Below are positions 32,225 to 40,526 of a stretch of 45,378 nucleotides of DNA, piece after piece. The position numbers were made by a program, and so were the translations under genes. The number at the start of each line of letters is the position of its first letter. Position 1 is the first letter of the stretch. Below the pieces are notes generated by a model that saw only the letters and a program-made list of their open reading frames with translations, was not told the origin of the DNA and made no database searches. The DNA is from Erythrobacter donghaensis (GTDB lineage: Bacteria > Pseudomonadota > Alphaproteobacteria > Sphingomonadales > Sphingomonadaceae): contig NZ_LSJS01000036.1 in the NCBI RefSeq assembly GCF_001557325.1, positions 1 to 45,378 on the forward strand. The letters run 5' to 3'.

Positions 32225-32415
32225 CAGGATGGCTCGCCCGAGCCCTTGCCCGCATCCTCGTCGGCGCGCTTGTCGTTGCCCTTGGTCTGCCCCGCCGAGG
32301 ACTTGCCGCGCGCATTGTTGCCGCCGCCGCGCCCGGTGCCGGTGCTGCCGCTTGCCCCGTCGCCGCCTTTCTTCGTGATCGCGCCGGGATTACCCCCGGC
32401 CCCCTTCTGTGCCAT
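32224..32415 (-). CDS. 63-residue Gly/Lys-rich peptide, unknown function
   Basis: ATG 32415 is preceded by AAGGGAGAACGATC, a strong ribosome site. The peptide is highly polar and unstructured-looking: rich in Gly (about a third), Lys, Ser, Thr and Ala (GGNPGAITKKGGDGA, TGTGRGGGNNARGK), ending in an acidic/basic mix (KRADEDAGKGSG). There are no aromatic residues, cysteines or hydrophobic stretches. It could be a disordered nucleic-acid-binding or stress-related protein. It heads the three-gene set and its stop shares a base with the next start. Confidence 0.65.
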   Translation of the reverse strand: MAQKGAGGNPGAITKKGGDGASGSTGTGRGGGNNARGKSSAGQTKGNDKRADEDAGKGSGEPS

Positions 32416-32494
32416 GATCGTTCTCCCTTGATCCGGCCATCATCGCTGCGGCGGACACGGGGGCACTGACATAGGCTAGCAGCACGCAGGGCGT

Positions 32495-33451
32495 TCAGCC
32501 GCGCCCGGTGCTCGCCTCGGCCCCAAGCACCGTCTCGGCCGTCTCTCCGTCGGTCTCGCGCAGCCAGTTGTGCGCTTTCGTGGCTGCCACCGCGCCGTGG
32601 CCCATCGCGACGCTGATCTGATCGAGCCCCTCGACCAGATCGCCCGCGCACCACAGGCCGGGAATGCCGGTGCCGAAGGGAGCGGTTTCGGGAGCGGTGC
32701 CTGCCTCGCCGGTATCGAGCCCCAGCATCCGCGCCAGTTCGTTGCGGGGTCGCGAGCCGAGCGCCGGGTAGAGCACGTCGAAGGCGAGCGGCGCGCCGCC
32801 GCCTTCCATGTGGAGGAGCATCTGCCGCCCGGTCGGCGCGAAGCGGGCGACGGGATCGGTCAGCACGTGAACGCCGGCCTCCTCGAGGTCGCGCCGTTCC
32901 TGCGCTGCCAGTTCGACATCGCGGCGCGGGATCAGGGTCACGTCCCTGGAATAGCCCTTGAGGAACAGCGCCTCGGCCGCACCCGAGGCGTCGCAGCCGA
33001 GCACCGCGATCCGCTCGCCCCGGTGCTCGAAGCCGTCGCAGATCGGGCAATAGCGCAGCACGCCTGCGTCGACCGCGGCCTGGTGGACGTCCTCGGGAAG
33101 CGGCGGCTGGTTCTGCGCTACTCCGGTAGCGAGGATCAGCGCCCGGCCGACCCAGGTCGTGCCGTCTTCGCCGACCAGTTCGAACAGGCCGTCCTCGTGG
33201 CGGTGCGCTGCGGTGACCTTCGCCGCCACGATGGTCGCGCCGCACTTCGATGCGTGGCGGCTCATGCGCTCCAGCAAATCGCGGCCGGATATCCCGGCAT
33301 CGTGGCCGGGGACGTTGCGGGTGAGCGGGATCTGGCCGGCGCGCGGTGTTGCGTCATGGAGGACGATCGTCCTGCGCAGGAAGCGGGCCGCATAAAGCGC
33401 CGCGCTCAGGCCCGCAGGCCCGGCCCCGACGATCACGATGTCGTGGGTCAT
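32495..33451 (-). CDS. Thioredoxin-reductase-like FAD/NAD(P)-dependent oxidoreductase
   Basis: A 318-residue two-domain flavoprotein of the low-molecular-weight thioredoxin reductase type: FAD motif VIVGAGPAGLSAALYAARF (G9, G11, G14), ATG at the domain border (ILATGVAQ), and the redox pair C135-P-I-C138-D in YCPICDGFEH (E. coli TrxB has CATC-D). The C-terminal FAD motif GIPGLWCAGDLVEGLDQISVAMGHGAVAA is complete. The second nucleotide loop, VLGCDASGAAEA, departs from GGGDSAxEEA. It probably uses NAD(P)H to reduce a disulfide partner, but may be ferredoxin-reductase-like instead. It is the fifth gene of the cyanophycin operon; its ATG overlaps the preceding stop. Confidence 0.85.
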   Translation of the reverse strand: MTHDIVIVGAGPAGLSAALYAARFLRRTIVLHDATPRAGQIPLTRNVPGHDAGISGRDLLERMSRHASKCGATIVAAKVTAAHRHEDGLFELVGEDGTTWVGRALILATGVAQNQPPLPEDVHQAAVDAGVLRYCPICDGFEHRGERIAVLGCDASGAAEALFLKGYSRDVTLIPRRDVELAAQERRDLEEAGVHVLTDPVARFAPTGRQMLLHMEGGGAPLAFDVLYPALGSRPRNELARMLGLDTGEAGTAPETAPFGTGIPGLWCAGDLVEGLDQISVAMGHGAVAATKAHNWLRETDGETAETVLGAEASTGRG

Positions 33452-34800
33452 GACCGCACCGCTTGCCGTTCGCTGCGCCCCGCCGATTGCTCGCTGCCGC
33501 CTTCCGGGCCGGTGATGAGCCGCGCGCCGCGCTGGAAGGTGACGTAACGCCACAGCCACTGGATGCTGACCAGCACGCGCTGCTCGAAGGCGACCAGCAG
33601 GTAGATGTGGACCGCAGCCCACAGCAGCCAGGCAGGATAGCCCTTCATCTGGCGCCTGCCGAAATCGAAGACCGCGGCATGGCGGCCGATGATCGCGGTG
33701 TTGCCGCGATTGCGGAATGCAAAGGGCCTGACCGCGTCGCCGCATGCGGCCTGCCGCGCCAGTTCGCGCCCCAGATGCTCGCCCTGCTGCTTGGCGACCT
33801 GCGCAAGACCGGGGAGCGGGGCGCCGTTTTCCCCGGGCGCGGCCACCGTGTCTCCGATCGCGAAGACCTGCCGCTGACCGGCGACCTCGAGCCGATCGCT
33901 GACCGGAATGCGTCCCGCGCGGTCGGGCGTGACGTCGAGCCACTGCGCGGCGGGCGATGCGCGGATCCCCGCACCCCACACCATCGCATTGGCCGCGAGG
34001 AATTCGCCCGGCAGCCGCACCCCGTCGGCGGTGACATCCTCGACAGCTTCGCCGGTGCGCACCTCCACGCCAAGCGCCTCGAGCCGCCTCAGGGCATAGG
34101 CCGAGAGTGGTGCTGGGAAGGCGGAGAGGATGCGCGGCCCTGCCTCGATGAGCACCACGCGGGCCGCGCGCGGGTCGATGTGGCGGAAATCGCGGGCGAG
34201 CGCGTGGCGCGCGAGCTCGGCGATCGCGCCCGCCATCTCCACGCCGGTCGGCCCGCCGCCGATCACCACGCTGGTCATCAACGCCTGCCTGCGCGCCGGA
34301 TCGCTCTCGCGTTCGGCGCATTCGAAGCCGGTGAGCACCCGGGTGCGGATCGCGCGGGCATTGTCGATGGTCTTGAGACCGGGGGCGTGCCCTTCCCAGT
34401 CGTCATGGCCGAAATAGTTGTAGACCGATCCCGTGGCGATCACGAGGGTGTCATAACCGATCCGCGCGCCATCCGCGGTCAGCACGGCGCGTGCGGCGGT
34501 GTCGATGCCGGTCACCTCGGCCATCAGCACCTCGGCATTGCGCTGGCGGCGCAGCATCTTGCGGATCGGCTCTGCGATGTCGGCAGGCGAGAGCGCGGCG
34601 GTCGCGACCTGGTAGAGCAGCGGCTGGAACAGGTGGTAGTTGTTGCGGTCGATCAGCGTGACACCCACCGGCGCCCGCGCGAGCGCCTTGGCACAGGCAA
34701 TCCCGGCAAAGCCGCCGCCAATGATCACCACGCGCGGGCGCCCGGGCGCGGTGGCGGTGAAGCTGGCCGGCAGTTTCGGGGCCTCGGTGTCAGCGATGAT
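33448..34800 (-). CDS. Type II NADH dehydrogenase-like flavoprotein
   Basis: The protein has the NDH-2 layout: FAD motif VVIIGGGFAGIACAKALA, the NYHLFQPLLYQVATAALSPADIAEPIR block that is characteristic of NDH-2, the NADH-binding VVIGGGPTGVEMAGAIAEL, the ATG/GAG motifs (VIATGSVYNYFGH, MVWGAGIRASPAAQWL), FAIGDTVAA, and a C-terminal amphipathic membrane anchor (MKGYPAWLLWAAVHIYLLV). It should pass electrons from NADH to quinone on the inner membrane face. The start is unresolved. Upstream codons overlap cphB; ATC 34800-34798, or the one after, lies just past GGGAG, and GTG 34731 would start at the FAD strand. I use 34800. It ends by overlapping the next start (ATGA). Confidence 0.85.
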   Translation of the reverse strand: MIADTEAPKLPASFTATAPGRPRVVIIGGGFAGIACAKALARAPVGVTLIDRNNYHLFQPLLYQVATAALSPADIAEPIRKMLRRQRNAEVLMAEVTGIDTAARAVLTADGARIGYDTLVIATGSVYNYFGHDDWEGHAPGLKTIDNARAIRTRVLTGFECAERESDPARRQALMTSVVIGGGPTGVEMAGAIAELARHALARDFRHIDPRAARVVLIEAGPRILSAFPAPLSAYALRRLEALGVEVRTGEAVEDVTADGVRLPGEFLAANAMVWGAGIRASPAAQWLDVTPDRAGRIPVSDRLEVAGQRQVFAIGDTVAAPGENGAPLPGLAQVAKQQGEHLGRELARQAACGDAVRPFAFRNRGNTAIIGRHAAVFDFGRRQMKGYPAWLLWAAVHIYLLVAFEQRVLVSIQWLWRYVTFQRGARLITGPEGGSEQSAGRSERQAVRS

Positions 34801-35629
34801 CCGTCTCCCGCTCGGGGGGAACCAACGGCTGGCGTTCGACAAGGTCGAAGCCCGCACCCGCACCCAGCACATGCAGGCGCATGTCATGCACGGTGATCGG
34901 TGTCCCGGCGCGCACCTCGGCCACGTCCGAATAGCTGAGTTCGGCAGCATCAAGGACATAGGCCGCGCCCGATCCCATGACGCGGATCTGTCCGTTCTCG
35001 ACCACTGCCGCGGTGTCCTCGTCCAGCCCCAGCCCGAGCGATCCGGGTGCCGCCGCCAGCGCCGCCACCAGCCGCCCCATGCGCCCGCGCTGGGCGAAGT
35101 GCTGGTCGATGATCGTGTTCGCGACGAGGCCGAGCCCCGGGGCCATCTCGACCGCCCCGCGCCGGCCGCTTTCGACGCTGTCGCCGGACACGAGCATCGT
35201 CGCGCTCATCGCCGAGGCCCCGGCAGAGGTGCCGGCAATCAGCCCGCCGCCGTGATGCAGCCGCTTCAGCCACGCCTCCACCGCCGTCCCCGCGACCATG
35301 GTGGTGAGGCGTGTCTGGTTGCCGCCGGTGAAGAAGATGCCCCGCGCGCCCTCCATGATGTCGCGCGTCGCCGGCGCGTCCGCCTCGCTGCGCTGGTCGA
35401 GATAGAGTTCGACCAGCTCGCCCTCGTGCAGATCCGCGAAGGCCGCCCGATAGTCCTCGAAATAGCCGGTGCGCGAGGGGCTGGCGATGGTCGCGATCAC
35501 CAGCTTGCCGCCCGCGAGCCGCTCGGCCACGGCGGCAAGGATGTGGCGGCGTCCCTCCTGGTCGCGGTCCTCGTGCCCGCCGATGATGAACAGCGGCCCC
35601 GCGCCGTGCGCTTCTTGCGCCTCGGTCAT
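34790..35629 (-). CDS. cphB: Cyanophycinase
   Basis: Cyanophycinase cuts cyanophycin (multi-L-arginyl-poly-L-aspartate) into beta-Asp-Arg dipeptides. The 279-residue protein is a serine peptidase of family S51: the nucleophile Ser135 sits in GTSAGAS, with the preceding IFFTGGNQTRLT block and the IIDQHFAQRGRMGRL segment that carries the catalytic His. FIIGGHEDRD near the N terminus is also typical. ATG 35629 overlaps the iaaA stop (ATGA). Downstream it overlaps the start region of the NADH dehydrogenase-like gene. It is likely intracellular; no signal peptide is seen. Confidence 0.93.
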   Translation of the reverse strand: MTEAQEAHGAGPLFIIGGHEDRDQEGRRHILAAVAERLAGGKLVIATIASPSRTGYFEDYRAAFADLHEGELVELYLDQRSEADAPATRDIMEGARGIFFTGGNQTRLTTMVAGTAVEAWLKRLHHGGGLIAGTSAGASAMSATMLVSGDSVESGRRGAVEMAPGLGLVANTIIDQHFAQRGRMGRLVAALAAAPGSLGLGLDEDTAAVVENGQIRVMGSGAAYVLDAAELSYSDVAEVRAGTPITVHDMRLHVLGAGAGFDLVERQPLVPPERETDHR

Positions 35630-36510
35630 CGGCCCTGCTCCTCGTGGCGCGACAGCCAGATCGCAGGCGCCGTCTCTCCTTCGTGCAGGGAGGCGACGGC
35701 GAAATGCCGGGAATTGTGCGCGAAGCCCGGATTGCCGTGCTTGTCGAGCGCGATGGCCCCCGCCTCGGCGCCCAGCTGGGCGATGCGGGTAAGCGAGCAT
35801 TCCAATGCAGCCTTCACATCCATTCGTCCCAGCTTGTCGATGATGCGCGCGGCGAGCGCGAGGCGGGCGATGTCCTCCCCGTCGCCCGACAGCGCCACAG
35901 CGCCGGCCGTGTTGTCGGCATAGAAGCCGCAGCCCGGCAACGGGCTGTCGCCCACCCGGCCCGCGAGCGTGCCTTCCAGCCCCCCGGTCGAGGTCGCGGC
36001 GGCGAAATTGCCGCGACCGTCGCGGGCCAGCGCGCCCACCGTGTCGCAGGCCGATCCCGCGCTGGCGGCAACCCGCACCGGGCCGCGCTCCTCCGGGTCG
36101 CGCAGTTCCGCCCCGCAATCGCGCGCGAAGGCGAGCGCGCCTTGCCCCGCGAGCAGGATCTCGCGCTCGGCCAGCACCTCGCGCGCGACGCTGATCGGGT
36201 GCCGCACCAGTGGCAAAGCGGCGACCGCGCCGATCGCGAGCGTCGCGCCGTCCATGATCGCCGCGTCCAACTCGATCCCGCCGTCCCGATTGGCGACCGA
36301 GCCGCTCCCGGCGTTGAACACGGGGCGTTCTTCCATCACCCGGATCGCCGCTTCGACCGCTGCAAGCGCGGTGCCCCCCTGCTGGAGCACCCCGGCACCT
36401 GCGCGCACCGCTTCATCAAGGCCCTCGCGATTGGCGCGTTCATCTTCGGGGGCGATGGTCTTTGCGCCGCCGTGGATCAGGATCGTCCAGCCCGCCTCGC
36501 ACCCGCTCAT
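35626..36510 (-). CDS. iaaA: Isoaspartyl peptidase/L-asparaginase (Ntn hydrolase)
   Basis: The 294-residue plant-type asparaginase is made as a precursor that cuts itself before Thr157 (D156-T-V-G159 in ACDTVGALA), which becomes the N-terminal nucleophile. Other blocks agree: ILIHGGAKTI, FNAGSGSVANRDGGIELDAAIMDG and ATSTGG, RVGDSPLPGCGFYAD. The enzyme splits beta-aspartyl dipeptides, so it can finish what CphB starts by turning beta-Asp-Arg into aspartate and arginine. It overlaps cphA by four bases upstream and cphB downstream. Confidence 0.94.
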   Translation of the reverse strand: MSGCEAGWTILIHGGAKTIAPEDERANREGLDEAVRAGAGVLQQGGTALAAVEAAIRVMEERPVFNAGSGSVANRDGGIELDAAIMDGATLAIGAVAALPLVRHPISVAREVLAEREILLAGQGALAFARDCGAELRDPEERGPVRVAASAGSACDTVGALARDGRGNFAAATSTGGLEGTLAGRVGDSPLPGCGFYADNTAGAVALSGDGEDIARLALAARIIDKLGRMDVKAALECSLTRIAQLGAEAGAIALDKHGNPGFAHNSRHFAVASLHEGETAPAIWLSRHEEQGR

Positions 36511-39299
36511 GCGCCTTGTCCCGCATGAACGGCCGGCGTTTCCGCTCCCAGCGCCTCGGCCGTGGCAGGGCGGAAGTGCGTGACCTGCCGCCAGCAGCCG
36601 GCGACGTCGCTGGGGGTGAGCACCAGCAGGTCGCCCGGCCCGGCAAGGCCGAGGCCGATGGAATTGGCTTCGGGCTCCCCGGCAACCGCCCGCACCGTCC
36701 CGCGCAGGAGCCCGCTTTCCTCCGCGCCGCGCTGGAGCAGGCCGAGCAGTTCCCCGCGCGGGCGGCCGCGGGTGACGGGATCCTCGCGAACCACGAGCTC
36801 GTCGAACAACCGGGCGGAAATCGCAGCCATCGCGAGCACGTCCTCGTCGCGGCGGTCGCCGGGCACGGAGATGACGCCGATGGTGCGTCGATAGCGGTGC
36901 CTGAGCCCCTCGATGACCTCGCCGAGCGCCTCCAGCCCGGCGACATTGTGGGCATAGTCGACGATGGTCCGGAAGCCGTGCGCGTCGTGCACGTTGAGGC
37001 GGCCCGGGTTGTTCTCGAAATCGGACTGGAAGGTGCCGAGCGCCGAGCGGATCGTCGGCAGCGAGATGCCGTGGGCCGTCGCCATCGCTGCCGCCGCCAG
37101 CGCATTGGCGATGTTGAAGACCGCGATGCCGTGCAGCGTTGCCGGGATCGAGCCGGACGGCAGGATCACTTCGCGCAAGGCTTCGCGGTGGAGCACGATC
37201 ATGCCTCCGTCCGGCCCCGGCTCGCGCACCACCGCGGTGCCCCCATCCTCGACATGCGCGCGCAGCCATGGCGCCATCTCGCCCTCCCCGCCGCACAGCG
37301 AGAACCAGATGAGTTTGCCCCGCGCGCGCCGCGCCATCTTGCGGGTCAGGGGATCGTCGGCATTGAGAACCGACGCGCCGCGGCGGCGCACGCTCTCGAC
37401 GATCAGCGACTTGACCCCGGCAAGTTCCTCCAGCGTGTCGATGCCCTTCAGCCCGAGGTGATCGGAGGTGACGTTGAGCACCGCGCCGACGTCGGCCTTG
37501 CCATAGCCGAGCCCCTCGCGCAGGATGCCGCCGCGCGCGGTTTCGAGGATCGCGACCTCGACGCAAGGGTCGTTCAGCACCATGCGGGCGCTGCGCGGGC
37601 CGGTCGCATCGCCCGGCAGGATCAGCGAATCGCCCGCCCAGGCCCCCGCCGTCGATGTCATGCCGACGGTCTTGCCGGTGAAGCGGAAGATGTGGCGCAG
37701 CATCCGCGCGGTGGTCGATTTGCCGTTGGTGCCGGTGATCGCGAAGATCGGCACGCGCGACCGGGCGCCGCGCGGGAAAAGCATCTCGATGACGGGCCGG
37801 GCGACATCGCGCGAGGCGCCTTGCGAGGGATCGAGATGCATCCGGAAGCCCGGCGCGGCGTTGACCTCGATCACCCCGCCGCTGGTCTCGCGCACCGGCC
37901 GGGCAATGTCGGGGGCGATGAAATCGATCCCCGCAACTTCGAGCCCCAGGATCATCGCCGCCCGCGCGGCGATCGCGGCATTTTCCGGGTGAACCTCGTT
38001 GGTGCGGTCGATCGCGGTGCCGCCGGTCGAGAGGTTGGCGGTGGCCGACAGGACAACGGTCTCGCCGCGCGCCGGCACGCTGCTGCGGGTGAGGCCGGCC
38101 TTCGCCAGGAGGTCGTCCGCCGCCGCATCGAGCGCGATGCGGGTCATCATCTTCTCGTGCCCGACGCCCCGGCGCGGATCGCGGTTGACCGCGCCGACCA
38201 GTTCCTCGACGGTCGAGCAGCCGTCGCCCGTGACCGCGGCGGGGAGCCGCTCGGCGACCGCGACGACCTTGCCGTCGACCACCAGGATACGGTGATCATT
38301 GCCGACGAAGAACCGCTCGACGATCACCTCTCCGCCGCGTGATTGGGGCAGGGCGGCGCGGAAGCCGGCGCGCAGCTGGCGCTGTTCGAGAATGCCGGTG
38401 GTGATGCCCCGGCCATGGTTGCCGTCGCGCGGCTTGGTCACCAGCGGGAAGCCGAGCCGGGCGGCGGCGCGCGTCGCTCCCTCCTCATCGCGCACCACCT
38501 CGCCGACGGGGACGGGGATGCCCTGTGCGGCGAGCAGCTGCTTGGTGTATTCCTTGTCGCCCGCCGCCTCGGCGGCGAGCAGCGGCGTCTTGCCGGTGAT
38601 GCTGGCGCGGATCAGCTGCTGGTAGCGGCCCTGGCCCAGCCGGATGAGGCTGCCCCGGCCGAGCCGCGTCACGGGAATGCGCCGCCGCTCGGCCTCGTCG
38701 ACCAGCGCCTGCGTGGTGGGGCCGAGCGCGCGGCGCGCGGCGAGGCGGGCGAGCTGCGCACGGCGCCGCGCGAGCTCGAACTCGCCGTCCAGCGTCGCGA
38801 GGCGGTCCAGGCCGCACACCCCGGAGAGCTCTTCGGGCAGCAGGTCGTCCACGATCTCCAGCGCGATCCGCCCGGCGGCCAGGGCGACCTCCTCGTCGCG
38901 CCAGGCGAACATCACGTTGTAGACGCCCGTCCGCCCCTTGACCGCGCGGGTCTTGCCGCGCGTGACGCGGTGGCCGACTTCGCATTGCAGCTCCAGCGCG
39001 ACATGTTCGGCGACATGCCCGAGCCAGGTGCCCTCGCGCAGCCGCTCGGCGAAACCGCCCGGACGGCCGCGGCTGCAGCGATGCCGCCGGAGGCCGGGGA
39101 GCGCGGCGAGCAGCCGCTCGGCAAAACCCTCGAGCCGGGTGGTCGGCCAGGCTTCGAGATGGCCCAGATCGAGCACGACCCGCACCATCGGCGTATGGCT
39201 GTAGTAATGCGCGCCGCGATAGATCACGTGGTCGAGCCCCCGCATGGTCGCGGGCTCTCCGACCGGCGACAATGTGTGAAGATCATCCTGCCGGCTCAT
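36507..39299 (-). CDS. cphA: Cyanophycin synthetase CphA
   Basis: CphA builds cyanophycin by alternately adding Asp to the backbone and Arg to its side chains, each with ATP. The 930-residue protein has an N-terminal domain (about 1-160, with WLGHVAEHVALELQ), an ATP-grasp domain (about 215-470; PLVTKPRDGNHGRGITTG, GIDFIAPDI, EVNAAPGFRMH), and a C-terminal Mur-ligase-like domain with P-loop GTNGKSTT (523-530), LETARGGILREGLGY and NVTSDHLGLKG. Both ATP sites look intact, so this is the CphA1 type. It is slightly longer than the usual about 870-900. AAGGA stands six bases before ATG 39299 and three before ATG 39302. It heads a five-gene operon. Confidence 0.95.
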   Translation of the reverse strand: MSRQDDLHTLSPVGEPATMRGLDHVIYRGAHYYSHTPMVRVVLDLGHLEAWPTTRLEGFAERLLAALPGLRRHRCSRGRPGGFAERLREGTWLGHVAEHVALELQCEVGHRVTRGKTRAVKGRTGVYNVMFAWRDEEVALAAGRIALEIVDDLLPEELSGVCGLDRLATLDGEFELARRRAQLARLAARRALGPTTQALVDEAERRRIPVTRLGRGSLIRLGQGRYQQLIRASITGKTPLLAAEAAGDKEYTKQLLAAQGIPVPVGEVVRDEEGATRAAARLGFPLVTKPRDGNHGRGITTGILEQRQLRAGFRAALPQSRGGEVIVERFFVGNDHRILVVDGKVVAVAERLPAAVTGDGCSTVEELVGAVNRDPRRGVGHEKMMTRIALDAAADDLLAKAGLTRSSVPARGETVVLSATANLSTGGTAIDRTNEVHPENAAIAARAAMILGLEVAGIDFIAPDIARPVRETSGGVIEVNAAPGFRMHLDPSQGASRDVARPVIEMLFPRGARSRVPIFAITGTNGKSTTARMLRHIFRFTGKTVGMTSTAGAWAGDSLILPGDATGPRSARMVLNDPCVEVAILETARGGILREGLGYGKADVGAVLNVTSDHLGLKGIDTLEELAGVKSLIVESVRRRGASVLNADDPLTRKMARRARGKLIWFSLCGGEGEMAPWLRAHVEDGGTAVVREPGPDGGMIVLHREALREVILPSGSIPATLHGIAVFNIANALAAAAMATAHGISLPTIRSALGTFQSDFENNPGRLNVHDAHGFRTIVDYAHNVAGLEALGEVIEGLRHRYRRTIGVISVPGDRRDEDVLAMAAISARLFDELVVREDPVTRGRPRGELLGLLQRGAEESGLLRGTVRAVAGEPEANSIGLGLAGPGDLLVLTPSDVAGCWRQVTHFRPATAEALGAETPAVHAGQGA

Positions 39300-39548
39300 C
39301 ATCGATCCTTCGTTTCCCCGTCAGGGGGAGAGAACAGGAACAGGCTGATCGCGGAGGGCGCGCTGCGCGGCCGTAACCTCGGTTCGACATCGAAGTGTGC
39401 GCGGCGCGCGCCGGGCCCGCCGAAGTCCATTCGACCGGTGTTTCGGGTGAAGCATCGCATTGTCCGGCGCGGCTGGAACATTTGCCTGCGCCAACCCCTT
39501 CCGGCCGGTCCGCTGCGCATCGACGCGCCGGAAGGAGGAAGTTTCACG
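39300..39548. promoter_or_regulatory. Divergent promoter region of cphA and the methyltransferase gene
   Basis: These 249 bases must hold both promoters. The cphA leader contains a small stem, TCCCC (39315-39319) with GGGGA (39325-39329), immediately before its AAGGA ribosome site. No clear promoter boxes or Arg-type operators were recognised. Confidence 0.4.
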
Positions 39549-40526
39549 ATGAGCACAGATCCGGACACGGACCACGCGCCGGCCGGCGGGCAGGGCGCGG
39601 CAGGACAGGCTCCGGCAACGGCATTGCTGCGCGCGCTGGAGGAGCTGGGATACGATTTTCTCGCGCCGACCCCTGCCTCCCACACCCGCGTGATCGCGCG
39701 CGACAAGGACAGGACCGGGCGCGATCTTGCCGATCTGCTCGGCTGGAGCCTGCCGTGTCACGAAGACGCCCTGCCCGAGGCGGTGCTGCGCGCGCTGGAT
39801 GCGGCGGGCTGGCTGGAACGCAGGCCCGGCGGGCTGATCGCCGCGCGCATCAGGGTCTCGCGGGTGTTCGGCAACCTCTTCATCCATTCGCGCTTTCCCA
39901 CGCTCGAACAGGACGCGGTGTTCCTCGGGCCCGACAGCCATCGCTTCGGCGACTACATCCTGCGCAACATCGACGGCCTTCCGGGCACCTGCCGGGTGCT
40001 CGATTACGGCGCGGGCGCGGGCGTCGGCGGGATCACCGCCGCGACCCGTCTTCCGGGCGCTTTCCTGACGCTTGCGGACATCAACCCCAAGGCGCTCGCC
40101 TTGGCCGATGCCAATGCGAGCCACGCAGGGGTGGAGCATGACCTGGCCGAAGCGTCCGACCCCGGCGACCTGGCACGCAGCTTCGATCTCGTGGTCATGC
40201 ACCCGCCGTTCATGATCGACGCCGAGCGCCGTGCCTATCGCGACGGCGGCGATCTCTACGGCGGGCAGCTGTCGCTCGACTGGGCGCTGGCCGGGGCCGG
40301 GCTGCTGGCCCCGCACGGGCGGCTGGTGATGCACACCGGCGTCTCGATCGTCGCCGGGCGCGACGTGCTGCGCGATGCGCTGGCCGATTACCTGCCCGGG
40401 GCCGGGTACGCGCTCGATTACCGCCTGCTCGATCCCGACATCTTCGGTGACGAATTGTCGAGCCCGGCCTATGCCGATGTCGATCGGATCGCGGCCGTGG
40501 GCCTGCGCATCGATCGCATCGCGTGA
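39549..40526 (+). CDS. Class I SAM-dependent methyltransferase
   Basis: ATG 39549 follows AAGGAGG (the best ribosome site in the window), giving 325 aa. An N-terminal alpha-helical region (about 20-120) precedes a methyltransferase domain with the SAM-binding VLDYGAGAGVGG (150-161), the acidic LADINPKALALADANA strand, and VMHPPFMI at 216-223. The last is in the place of the NPPF/Y motif of MTS-type (small-domain) methyltransferases, with His for Asn. Such enzymes modify nitrogen in RNA, DNA or protein (RsmC/PrmB-like). Target unknown. Its stop overlaps the start of the symporter gene (GTGA). Confidence 0.85.
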   Translation: MSTDPDTDHAPAGGQGAAGQAPATALLRALEELGYDFLAPTPASHTRVIARDKDRTGRDLADLLGWSLPCHEDALPEAVLRALDAAGWLERRPGGLIAARIRVSRVFGNLFIHSRFPTLEQDAVFLGPDSHRFGDYILRNIDGLPGTCRVLDYGAGAGVGGITAATRLPGAFLTLADINPKALALADANASHAGVEHDLAEASDPGDLARSFDLVVMHPPFMIDAERRAYRDGGDLYGGQLSLDWALAGAGLLAPHGRLVMHTGVSIVAGRDVLRDALADYLPGAGYALDYRLLDPDIFGDELSSPAYADVDRIAAVGLRIDRIA

